Shown here: in pieces, positions 34,401-45,900 of the stretch | Layout: every line of letters starts with the position of its first letter | Numbering within the stretch: position 1 is the stretch's first letter | From: Marinobacter nanhaiticus D15-8W | Lineage (GTDB): Bacteria > Pseudomonadota > Gammaproteobacteria > Pseudomonadales > Oleiphilaceae | Length of the DNA stretch: 64,000 nucleotides | Assembly: GCF_036511935.1 (NCBI RefSeq) | Contig: NZ_AP028878.1 | Location: forward strand, 3,906,001-3,970,000 | Direction: 5' to 3' | Translations under genes and position numbers: made by a program | The notes under the pieces: model-generated | What the model saw: the letters and a program-made list of their open reading frames with translations, nothing else | Told to the model about the DNA's origin: nothing | Databases searched by the model: none

Positions 34401-36671
34401 TTACCAGTTGTAGGACACCGTGCCCTGAACCGTCCGCTCGGAACCGTAGTAGCAACGCCCTGCGTTGTTACACTGGGCGATGTACTCCTTGTCGAACAGG
34501 TTCTTCACGTTGACCCTGGCGCTCCAATTGTCGGTAAGAGCATAAGCCAGGGCCGCATCGATTAGAGTTTCATCGTCGGTTTTAAGCTTGCCGTAGGCCA
34601 AATCCTTTGGCGGATACGCGTACGAGCTGCCTAGGTATCGCGCGCCCAAACCAGCTTGCAGGCCATTCAGGGCACCGCCCATGAACCTGTAGTTAGCCCA
34701 CAACGATGCCTGATGGCGGGGTACACCGGTGATCTGCTCGTCTTCGAACCGGGATCCCGGCCAGTCTTCCGTGATCTCTGCGTCGGTATAGCTATAAGAC
34801 ACAGTAAGATTGAAGCTCTCTGTAATGTCGCTCTTGACCTCAACCTCAACGCCCCTCGACTCGGTCTCGCCAACCTGACGATAGTCCTCGACTGTCTCCC
34901 GCTCATCGTAGACGACATCGTCTTCCTTGGTCAGATCGTATGCCGCTACTGTGATCGACGTATTCCAGCCGATCGGCTCGTATTTCACCCCTACTTCGAT
35001 TTGATCGCCGGTGATAGGCTCAAACGTATCGCCCGCATCGTTGGAAATCTGTTGAACCGGGACGAAGGTCGTCGCATAGCTTACGTAGGGAGAGAGACCA
35101 AAATCGAACTGGTACATGAGGCCAGTCTGCCACGTAAATTCGCTGTCGGAGCGATCACTATCATTATTGGCTGGTGACCGATCATTTATCTCGCTCTTTG
35201 CCCAGTCATAGCGACCACCAACCAGAGCAATCAATCCTCCCACCTTGGTCTGGAGCTGAGCATAGCCACCAGCCAGGTCCTGCTTCAGCTCATCTTTGGA
35301 AGCCAGGACGAAAGTCTGAGGTTCAGCCATCCATTGCGGGTCGAAGATACCGATAATTTGGTAATCGTTAAGAGCCAGTGTTGTGGTGTTCGGTGGCTGG
35401 CCAATATATTGCGTTTGTTCGAACGAGACTTTGTCGAAGCTGGCCCCTACCAATACGGTATTTTCGAACCGGCCAGAGTTAATATTGCCAACGATTTGGT
35501 TATCAATGGAGAAAACTTTCGAATCGTTGTGCCGATCACGGCCATACGCCAGTACGAAATCATCATATCCATCGCCTGCCGCGCCATTGGGCAACAATCC
35601 GGGCACTACAGGCAAAGGAGGCGGGAAGGTCCACCAGGTTTCCTGCCGATCAACCAACGACCGCACATAACGCGCGTTCTGACGGAACGCCCATTCCTCA
35701 TTGAACAGGTGCTCATACTCATAACCCAGCGACCAAAATTCCCGGTCGAAGGTATCCCAATCCGGATGTCCAAGGTTGGTATCGGTATCCAGTTGGCCAT
35801 TGGGATGGTCCAGCAAGGTACCGGCCGCCGGCAGGCCAAGCTGAATCTCTGTCTCGTCCTTCTGGTACTGAGTCAGGAGCGTGAGCGTATCTCTGTCAGT
35901 AAGATCGATGGATATAGAAGGCGCGATATAAACGCGATCGTCGGGTACGCTATCGGTCTGGGTGTCAGACTGGCGTCCCAGAAAAACCAAACGACCACGG
36001 ACACTTCCATCGTCGACCAGGGCACCGGAAACATCAGTCGAAACTTGCTTACGGTCGTGCGTACCGTAGCTCAGGTTGACCTCCGCCTGCGGCTCGTCCG
36101 TCGGGCGCTTGCTCACCAGGTTGACCAGACCACCTGGAACGTTCTCGCCGTAGAGGACGGAGGTCGGCCCCTTGAACACTTCAACCCGTTCCAGACCATA
36201 GGGCTCGGCGGATGTGCTGTAGGCGTTCGGCTGCATACGCAGGCCGTCGCGGTAGGTGCCATAGCCGTAGTCACGCTGGTTCATACCGCGGATATAGAAG
36301 ATGTCCCCGGCTAGCGCATCGCCTGCCGGGTAGTTGGCGGTGGAGATGCCAGGCACGTAGTCGAGGATGTCGCTCAGGGTCTGCGCGCCCTGATCTTCGA
36401 TTTGCTCACGGGTCACAACAGACACTGAGCGCGGGGTTTCAGATAAAGGTGTGTCGGTTTTTGTAGCGGTCAGGCTGCGCTCGGCTTTGTAACCTTCGTC
36501 CGGGCCCAGGGGGTTTTCCTTGTCGGCGGTAACGGTGATCTCGTCCAGTTCCGTGGTATCCGCGTTGTTGTCCTGAGCCACCGTGTAGGCCGGTGCTGCG
36601 GCGACCATCGCGGCCAGCAAGCTGCGGCGGAAGGTCGTAAGGCGCTTGTCCATTTGATTCATGACTGACAT
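34401..36671 (-). CDS. TonB-dependent ferric-siderophore outer membrane receptor
   Basis: 756 residues from the chosen start. A signal peptide (RRSLLAAMVAAAPAYTVAQ) precedes a TonB box ELDEITVTA. The plug domain has TPLSETPRSVSVVTREQIEDQGAQTLSDILDYVPGIS and FIRGMNQRDYGYGTYRDGLR; the VLYGENVPGGLVNLVSKRP motif is typical of siderophore receptors (FhuE/FpvA-like). The barrel ends in TVQGTVSYNW with an aromatic last residue. No N-terminal signalling domain is present, so it is not a FpvA-type transducer. It lies between the NRPS genes and the permease and has its own Fur box. The start at 36671 is probable; one at 36662 is also possible. Confidence 0.95.
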   Translation of the reverse strand: MSVMNQMDKRLTTFRRSLLAAMVAAAPAYTVAQDNNADTTELDEITVTADKENPLGPDEGYKAERSLTATKTDTPLSETPRSVSVVTREQIEDQGAQTLSDILDYVPGISTANYPAGDALAGDIFYIRGMNQRDYGYGTYRDGLRMQPNAYSTSAEPYGLERVEVFKGPTSVLYGENVPGGLVNLVSKRPTDEPQAEVNLSYGTHDRKQVSTDVSGALVDDGSVRGRLVFLGRQSDTQTDSVPDDRVYIAPSISIDLTDRDTLTLLTQYQKDETEIQLGLPAAGTLLDHPNGQLDTDTNLGHPDWDTFDREFWSLGYEYEHLFNEEWAFRQNARYVRSLVDRQETWWTFPPPLPVVPGLLPNGAAGDGYDDFVLAYGRDRHNDSKVFSIDNQIVGNINSGRFENTVLVGASFDKVSFEQTQYIGQPPNTTTLALNDYQIIGIFDPQWMAEPQTFVLASKDELKQDLAGGYAQLQTKVGGLIALVGGRYDWAKSEINDRSPANNDSDRSDSEFTWQTGLMYQFDFGLSPYVSYATTFVPVQQISNDAGDTFEPITGDQIEVGVKYEPIGWNTSITVAAYDLTKEDDVVYDERETVEDYRQVGETESRGVEVEVKSDITESFNLTVSYSYTDAEITEDWPGSRFEDEQITGVPRHQASLWANYRFMGGALNGLQAGLGARYLGSSYAYPPKDLAYGKLKTDDETLIDAALAYALTDNWSARVNVKNLFDKEYIAQCNNAGRCYYGSERTVQGTVSYNW

Positions 36672-36755
36672 CCGTCTGTGTTTTATTTCAATGAGCGTTC
36701 CCCGAACGCTGCCCCCAAAAACGACCACACCTTAATGAATTTTAATACCAATGTA

Positions 36756-36774
36756 AATGATATGAATTCTCATT
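36756..36774 (-). promoter_or_regulatory. Candidate Fur box upstream of the TonB receptor
   Basis: On the minus strand AATGAGAATTCATATCATT resembles the common Fur-box form AATGAGAAT-n5-TCATT and lies about 85 bases before the receptor start, in the AT-rich gap after the second NRPS gene. It implies iron-repressed receptor expression. Confidence 0.75.
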
Positions 36775-36903
36775 CATGAATACAACGAAGCCAATTCCGA
36801 AGGATGCCGCGAAGGAAGCACATACAAGCAGCCTTCGCTCCCTCGCATGCCAGAGTGGCAAACGCCGATTCGTGCGCTCCCCACCACACTCAAACGACAG
36901 CGA

Positions 36904-39900
36904 TCACTCCGCACCCTGGAGCTCATCCAACGGTGTCGAACGTACCGCCAGTAGATGCAAAACCTCCTCCAACTGATCGATAAAGGTCTGATCCCGCACG
37001 ATGCTCAGGTGATCCGCATCTAGCCATGCAGAGGACGCCAGCGGACGCTCGATGGCCGCCTCCAGCAAAGCTTCCGCATTCGCGTTGTTTTCCGGTGATT
37101 GCGACGCCCACCAGGCGTGGACCGGCGCTCTAAGCGGACGAATGTCGCGGTGGTTGCGCGCCAGTTGACGCATGTGGCGCTCCAGAGCCAGTAGTTGTTG
37201 CCACTGATCCTCGCTGACACCTTCCGGCGAGGGCGAATCCTCCACATCAGCCCTTGCCTGCCCCGCCCCGGGAACGTATCCATCGATCAGGCCGACGAAC
37301 GCGACGTGCTTGCCCAGCCGCTCAAGCAGCGTCGCCATCTCCAGCGCCAAAGCACCACCCATGGACCAGCCAAGCAGGTAATAGGGACCGCTGCCTTGTT
37401 TCTCCAGAAGCGCGCGAACATAGTCCCGCGCCATCGCCGCAAGGGAGACATCTCGCCAGCGGCCATCGAGGATCTGGCGGTTCTGTAGCCCCCACACATT
37501 CCAGTCCGCCGCCAAGCGGCCCGCAAGCGGGTAGTAACCCACGACGGTGCCGCTGACGGGATGCGGACAGAACAGCGTCGGATTCGCAGCACGAGAACCA
37601 CCCAGTCGCAGCAACGAATTGAGCTGGCTGCCATCCATAGGCATCGCCGGCTTCGGGCGCGACGCGGAGGGAGCGTGCCGGACATCGGTCTGCTCGATCA
37701 GGCGTTCGAGCGCCATGCCGACGTGATCCAGCAGTCGCTGGACCGTTCGCGACCGATAACGCTGACTGCTGAAGCGGCAATTCAGGGTGAGTTGGCCGTC
37801 CTGCACCTGGCCGTTGATTTCAAGCTCACGAGCCAGCGGCGTCCAGGGATCGACCAGATCGCCCGGCGATTCCTCAGCCGCCTGAAAGCGGCCGTCGGCC
37901 AGGTCCTGGTCGAATTGCCCCAGATAGTTGAAGGCAAGCAAGGGCTCCGGTACTTCCCCAATGCGTGAACGCACTTCGGGCATGGCGAGATAGCGCAGGG
38001 CCCCGAAGCCAACCCCTTTTCCAGGGACCTCGGCACGTATGGTGCGAATGGCATCAAGGGTTGTTTCGAGATCACCAGCGGAATGGACGCGCAACGGATA
38101 GAGACTCGTAAACCAGCCCAGCGTGCGACTGAGGTCCAGCGTCTCATCCAGCGGCTCGCGGCCATGACCCTCGACGGCAATCAGCGGTTCCCTCAGGCCG
38201 CCCCAGGCCCGCAGCCCTTCGGCCAGGGCAGCCAATAGCAAATCGTCGATACCGACATTACGAGCCGCCAGGGTTTCCCTTAGCAGGCGGCGCGTCTGAC
38301 CGGCCGGGAGGCGCCACTCACAGTGGGTGGCGTCGATAGTGGCATTCCGGCCATCCGGATTATCGACTGGCCAAGCTTCGGCGCCCTCGCCCAAGCGGGC
38401 CCAGTAATCCAGCTCAGAATCCCACTGGCCTGAGTCCGAAGCATCGGCCAGATGGTGCGCCCACTGCTGATAGCTGGCGCTAGCGGGCCCCAAGTCCGAC
38501 GTTAAACCGGATTCGACCCGCTGGTAGGCTCGGGTGAGATCTTCCAGCAGAATGCGCCAGGACACGCCATCGACGATCAGGTGATGGAAGCTCAACAGCA
38601 GACGCTGCTCGTTGTTGGGCAGATTGACCAGCAACAGGCCGGCCAGGGGTCCCTGCTCCAGGTCGAAACCGCGCTGTATGGCATCGCACGCCACAGTCAC
38701 CTCCTTGGAGCTTTCCAACGTGATCACCTGGAGCAGTCTCGCAGCCGATTCCTGCTCGCGATAGAACGACTGCCAGTTGCCATCAACTCGCCGGAAACCC
38801 AGTCGCAGACTGTCGTGATGCGCAATCAACGCCTCCACTGCCCGACGCAAATGCCCCTCTTCCAGAGGCCGCTTCACCTCCAACAGCAGCGACTGGTTCC
38901 AATGCGAAGGATCGCGCATGGGCTGCTCGAAAAAATGCGCCTGGATCGGCGTCAGCGGCAATGTGCCGTGCGCTTTTTCGATAGCACCGCCAACCTCTTC
39001 TGCCACGAGCGCCAGCGCAGCCGCCATCTCAGACAATATAGGCTTGAGAAATACCGTCTTCGGCGTCAATTGCCAGCCAGACTGTCGCAGACGGGTGATC
39101 AACCCCAGCGACTGGATCGAATCGCCCCCGAGTTCGAAGAAGCTATCGCCGCGGTTGACCTCGTCCACGCCAAGTACGTTCCGCCACAGCTCGGCCAGCA
39201 GGGTTTCGCGTTCTCCTTTGGGCGTTTCGCGCTGGCGTGTTGTACTCGCGGGCTCCGGCAAAGCGTGGCGGTCCAGTTTGCCGTTGGGCAGTTGCGGCAG
39301 CCGCTCAAGCGTCACGATATGGGATGGCACCATATACTCCGGCAACTGGTCCTTGAGCCGGGCCTTGATGCTGTGTTCGTCCAGTTCCTCGCCCGAGACA
39401 TAACCCACCAGTCGCTGGCCGGCGGGTGTGTCCTTGACGACGGCCAGGGTGTCTTTCACCCCCGGACAAGCTTTCAGGGCCGCTTCCACTTCCCCGATCT
39501 CGATCCGGAAGCCCCGCAGCTTTACCTGCTGATCCATCCGTCCGAGGTATTCCAGTTGGCCGTCCGGGTTCAGCTTCACCCGGTCACCGGTGCGGTAGAG
39601 TCGCTCGCCCGGACTGAAGGGGTTCGGCACGAAGCGCTCGGCGGTGGTTCCCGGTCGATCCAGGTAACCACGCGCCAGGGCGCCGCCCAGGTAGAGTTCC
39701 CCCGCTACATTCGGGGGCAACAGGTTGAGGTCGCTGTCGAGTACGTAGCCCTGACGATCACCGACCAGATCCCCAATGGGTGCGTAAGGGCTGTCGAAGT
39801 CCGCGGTCTCTGCCGGGACCCGCCATAGCGTGGGGGTCACTACGGTTTCGGTCGGGCCATAGCCGTTGATCACCCAGTCCGGTTTCAGGTGTTCGATGGC

Positions 39901-42900
39901 GTGATGCATCATCTGACGGCTGAAGGCTTCGCCAGCGAAGCAGTAGATGCGTACGCCCGGCGGTTGGCCCTTAAGCTCCGCCCATTCCGCCAACTGGCGC
40001 AGGTAGCTGGGTGGGAAGGCGGCGACGGTGATGCCCTCCTCGATCAGGCAGTCGTAGGTTTGCTGCACGCTCCACAGCGCCTGGTCCCGCAATACGATGC
40101 GGGCGCCGTGACTGAGTGCCGTGAGCCAGCGTTCGTGGGCGCCATCGAAGCTGATGGAGAGGAAGTGCAGTTCCCGGTCGTCCGGCGTCAAACCATAGCG
40201 TTCGCCAATGGTCTGGCAGTGCATGGACATCGCGCCATGGGGCACCGCCACACCCTTGGGCTTGCCGGTGGAGCCGGAGGTGTAGATCAGGTAGGCCAGC
40301 TGTTCGGGGTGGATAAAGGCATCCGGCACGGTCGAGGGCTGATCATCAAGATTCAGGTGATCCAGGTTGACCGTTTCCACGCCACCCACCGCAGGCAGTC
40401 GATCCAGCGCAGCGTCGTGGGTGAGCAGCAGGGCGGCGCCGGAGTCCTCCAGCATGTACCGTACCCGCTCGGCGGGATAGTCCGGATCCAGCGGCACATA
40501 AGCCGCGCCGGTCTTATGGACCGCATAGAGCGCCACCAGCATCTCAACGCCCCGCTCCAGGGCTACGCCAACCCGGCTTTCCGCGCCAATGCCTTGCCCG
40601 ATCAGCCAGTGGGCCAGGCGGTTGGCGCGGGCATCGAAGTCTGCGAAGGTCAGGCGATTCTCGCCGTGCACCACCGCGATGGCCTCGGGGCGTTCAACCG
40701 CCTGGTCGGCGATCAGGGCGCAGATGGGCCGTGGATCGATCGGTGAATGCTCGGGCCGGTTCCAACGTGCCCAAACCGCCTCCTCGTCCGGGGTGAGCAA
40801 GGGCAGTTCGCCCAGGTGCGAATCAGGCTCGCGACTGATCACATCCAACATCGCCTGCAACTGCTCAGCCATGCGCTCCACCGTGGCAGCATCGAAGATA
40901 TCCGTGGCGAAATCCAGGTAGCCTTCGATCCGGCCATCCGAATATTCTTGGGTGCCGAGCACCAGATCGAAATGCGCGTTCTCCGCAGGGCAAGCCAGTG
41001 GTTCACAGCTCAGTGCATCCATCGTCAACAAGGGCTGCTCGTCGAAAACCTGATGGTTGTAACTCACCTGGAACAACGGGTTATGGCTCAGGCTGCGCTC
41101 GGGCTGCAGGGCTTCCACCAGCCGTTCGAACGGCAGATCCGCATGGGCCTGGGCACCGTGCATGCGTTCGCGTACCTGGGCGATCAGGTCGCTCACCCGA
41201 TCACCGGGCTCGATCTCGGCACGCAACACCAAGGTGTTGACGAAGAACCCAATCAGCCCTTCGGTACCTGGCTGATGGCGGCCAAATACCGGGATGCCTA
41301 CCCTCAGGTCACGCTGGCCGCTCAGGCGATACAACAAGGCCTCTAACCCCGCCAGAATCACCATAAATAGCGACGCCTGCTGTTCGCTGGACGCTTTGCG
41401 CAACTGCTCGACCAGCACTGGCGGCAGGGTAAAGGCATGGCGCGCGCCGCGCCCATCCCGTTGGGCCGGCCGTGGCCGATCGGTCGGCAGGTCCAGAGTG
41501 GGGTGATCTTCGCCCAGTTGCCCTTCCCACCACGCCAGCTGACGATCCAGTTCTGCGCCGGTCAGGTGTTCCCGCTGCCAAAGGGCATAATCCGCGTACT
41601 GGACCGGCAAGGGTTCCAACGGATTAGGTTCATCCAGCGAGGCAAGGCGATAGAACCCGACCAGTTCTTCCAGTAGCAATTGCATCGACCAGCCATCGGA
41701 GATGATGTGGTGCATGCACAGCAACAGCCGCCAGTTGGATGCATTCATCTGCACCAACGCCACACGCCAGGGCGGCGCGTTTTCCAGATCGAAGGGACGG
41801 CGGCTGAATTCGCGGAACAGCGCGTCAAAAGCGCTCTCAGCCTCGTCATCATCGCTCAAGTCGTGGCGCTCTATCCGCACCGCTGAGGCGGCCAGCACCC
41901 ACTGCTGGGGAACGCCGTCATCGCCGTGGCGGAAGCAGGTGCGCAAGGATTCATGGCGCTGCGCGAGCTGCTCGAACGCCGCCATCAGCGCATGCTCGTC
42001 CAAATTCCCCTGCATGTGCAGGCCACCCGGCAGATGATAGGCGCTGCTCTCGGGCTCCAGTTGCGCCAGGAACCACAGGCGCTGCTGGGCGAAGGATTGC
42101 GGGGCAAGCTGTCCCCGGTTGTAGGGCTGCAAAGCTGTTGTCTGGTTTTCAGGTTCAGTCGCCAATGTAGACGCCAGTTCGGCCAGGGATGCTGATTCAA
42201 ACAGCGCACTTAGCGGCAGCGTGCGATTCAGGGTTTTCTGGATGCGATGAACCAGATTTACGCCCAGCAGTGAATGCCCGCCAAGGCTGAAGAAGTTATC
42301 GTTCCGCCCTACCCGCTCGACGCCTAACACCTCTTGCCACAATGCGGCCAGAGCCTGTTCCATCTCGCCCTGCGGAGCGGCGTATGCGGCCGTGTCGATC
42401 TCCGGATCTGGCAGGGCCTTACGATCCAGCTTGCCATTGGCCGACAGTGGGAAGCGGTCCAGGGCCACGATGTGCGCCGGCACCATGTAGTCCGGCAGGC
42501 GCCGCCTGAGTTCGGCTTTGACGGCGTCTTGGTCGATGTCAGTGCCCAGTACATAGCCGACCAGTTGCTCGTTGCGGGCGATCACCACCGCGTCGGTCAC
42601 CTGCGCCGCGTCGCGCAGGGCGGCTTCGATCTCGCCCAGTTCGATCCGCAGTCCACGCAGCTTGATCTGGTGATCCAGCCGCCCCAGGTATTCCAGGGTG
42701 CCATCAACACACCACCTCGCCAGGTCGCCGCTGCGGTAGAGGCGTTCACCTCTGGCAAACGGATTGGGCACGAAGCGCTCCGCCGTCAGGTCCGGTCGGC
42801 CGTGGTAGCCCTGCGCGAGCCCGGCACCACCGATAAAGAGCTCGCCCGGCACGCCGATGGGTTGCGGGTTCAGCCGTTCATCCAGGATATGGATTTGCAG

Positions 42901-45900
42901 GTTGGCAATGGGTCGACCGATCGGGACGGTGGTGCGCTCGTCCGTGCCACAGGTCCAGTGGGTGACGTCGATGGCCGCCTCGGTGGGGCCGTACAGATTG
43001 TAGAGCTTGGCTTGCGGCAAGCGACGCAGCGCTTCGTCCTGCAGGTCCTTGGGCAGGGCTTCGCCGCTGCAGACGATCCGGCGCAAGCTTTCACAGCCGG
43101 TGAGCTCGTCCTGCATCAGGAAGGCGGACAGCATCGAGGGTACGAAGTGCAGCGCGGTGACCGCTTCACGCTGGATCAGGTCGACGAGTTTGGTCGGGTC
43201 TTTGTGATCACCCGGTTGAGCCACCACCAAGCGTGCGCCCACCATCAACGGCCAGAAGAATTCCCAGACCGACACATCGAAGCTGTAGGGGGTCTTCTGC
43301 AGCACGACATCATCTTCGCCCAAGGCGTAGGCCGCCTGCATCCACTGCAACCGGTTGTACAGCGCCGCATGGGTATTGGCCACGCCCTTCGGCTTACCGG
43401 TAGAGCCGGAGGTGTAGATGACGTAGGCCCGCTGTTCGGGATGGATCTCAACAGTTGGCGCGGAAATTGGCTGACCAGACAGATCGAGCTGGTCCAGATT
43501 CAGCACCGCTAAATCGCCCAATTCAGGCAATCGACCAATCACCGGATTGTGAGTCAGTAGCAATTCGACACCGGCATCCGCCAGTACTTGCTGCTGACGG
43601 GCTTCAGGATGATCGGGATCGATAGGCACATAGGCGGCGCCCGCTTTCTGGATAGCATAGAGCGCAACCACCATCTCAATCGAGCGCTCGAACGCAACAC
43701 CGACCAGGCCGTTGCTGCCAACGCCGTGACCGATCAAGGCATGCGCCAGGCGGTTGGCCGCCTGGTCCAGTTCGGCATAGCTCAGGCGCTGGTCGCCGAA
43801 GACCAGGGCTTCGCGGTCCGGATGCGTTTCGGCCTGGTGTTCGAACAACCGGTGTATCGACTGCGGCGAGCCGTAGTCCACGGCGGTGGTATTCCAGTCA
43901 GCCAACTGTGTGCGGTCGTCGGCATCCAGCAAGTCGTAATCGCCAATAACCTGCTCAGGCGCCATGACGATTTGTGCCAGCAATTGCTCGAACCGCTCAT
44001 GCAGATGCTCAATAGTGGCGGCATCGAACAAGTCCGTGGCGTAATTCCAGTTGCCGGACAGCTCGCCATCGGCGTCTTCGACGGTATTCAGCGCCAGATC
44101 GAACTGGGTATTGCCGTCATTGAGCTCCAGCATGTCCACATCCAGCCCCGGCAAGTCGGCGAGGCCGGTATGGTCACGACGCTGATGGTCGTAAGCGACC
44201 TGGAACAGCGGGTTGTGGCTGAGACTCCGTTCCGGCTGAAGCGCTTCGACCAGTTGCTCAAACGGCAGGTCCTGATGGGCCTGGGCATCAATGGCCGTAT
44301 TGCGGACTGCATCGAGCACCTGTTTAAAGGTCATCGTCGGTTCCGCCTGGCAACGCAGCACCTGGGTATTGACGAAGAAGCCGATCAGATCCTCGGTTTC
44401 CTGACGGTTACGACCCGCCACTGGTACGCCGACCCGCACATCATCCTGACCGCTCAGCCGATGCAACAGCACGCTGTACGCGGCAAGCAATACCATAAAA
44501 GGGGTTGCGTCATGAGCTGCAGCAAGCTCGCGCAGCTGTTCGGCCAAGGGGCTGTCGAAAGTAAAAGGATGCCGGGTTCCCCGGAAACTCTGCCGCGCCG
44601 GGCGCGGGCGGTCCATGGGCAATTCCAGCACTGGATGGTCATCCCCCAGTTGCCGTCGCCAATAATCCAACTGGCGCTCGCCCTCACCGCCGGCCAGCCA
44701 TTCCCGCTGCCAGACCGCAAAGTCCGCATACTGGATGGGCAACGGGTCCAGCCCTGGCGCATGCCCTTGGCACGCAGCCTGATAGAGCGCCGCAAAGTCC
44801 CTCAGCAGGACTGACACGGACCAGCCATCAGAAATGCCGTGATGCATGCAAAGCAGCAAGCGCCATTCACGATCACCCAGCATCACCAGGCCAACCCGCC
44901 ACAAGGGCTCGTCCGCCAAGCGGAAGGGCCTTGCCATGAACTCAAGGGCATGGGCGCGGAAAGCGGCCTCGCTATCGGCAGACTTGCGCAGATCCACGCG
45001 TTCGAGGGTGACCGGCTTCGGCGGGTCGACGATCTGACGCGGAACATCAGCGCCGTCGCTAGGTGCCAGAAGCCGGGTGCGAAGCACTTCATGACGGGCC
45101 ATCAGCCCATCGAAGGCCTGCTTGAGCGCCTGCTCGTCGAGGTCACCGGTCAACCGCAGTGCACCCGGCAGGTTGTAGGCCGTCGATGCCGGCTCCAACT
45201 GGTCCAGGAACCAGAGACGTTGCTGCGCGAAGGACTGCGGGGCCTGTTCCAATCCCAAGCGACAAATGCCATGACGATCGGCTTGACCGTCCAGATCATC
45301 CAGCCATGTCGCAAGGTCGGCCAATTGGGGCGCTTCAAAGATCGCCTTTAGCGGCAGCTCGACACCTTGCTCATGACGGATGCGAGACACCAGTTGCGTG
45401 GCCAGCAGCGAGTGGCCACCCAACTCGAAGAAATGATCGTAGCGACCGATCCTTTCGCGATGCAGCAAGTCCTGCCAGATGGCGGCAAGGCGATGCTCGC
45501 TGGCCGTTGCCGGGGCCTCGTAATCGGTTTGCCCCACCGCCGGTTCAGGTAACGCATTGCGATCCAGCTTCCCATTGGGCAGTTGCGGCAGCCGCGCCAG
45601 CGTCACGATATGGGATGGCACCATATACTCCGGCAACTGTTCCTTGAGCCGGGCCTTGATGGCGTGCTCATCCAGTTCCTCACCGGACACGTAACCCACC
45701 AGGCGCTGGCCGGCCGGCGTGTCCTTGACGACGGCCAGGGTATCTTTCACCCCCGCACAGGCTTTCAAGGCCGCTTCCACTTCCCCGATCTCGATCCGGA
45801 AGCCCCGCAGCTTCACCTGCTGGTCCATCCGGCCCAGGTATTCCAACTGACCGTCCGGGTTCAGCTTCACCCGGTCGCCGGTGCGGTAGAGCCGCTCGCC

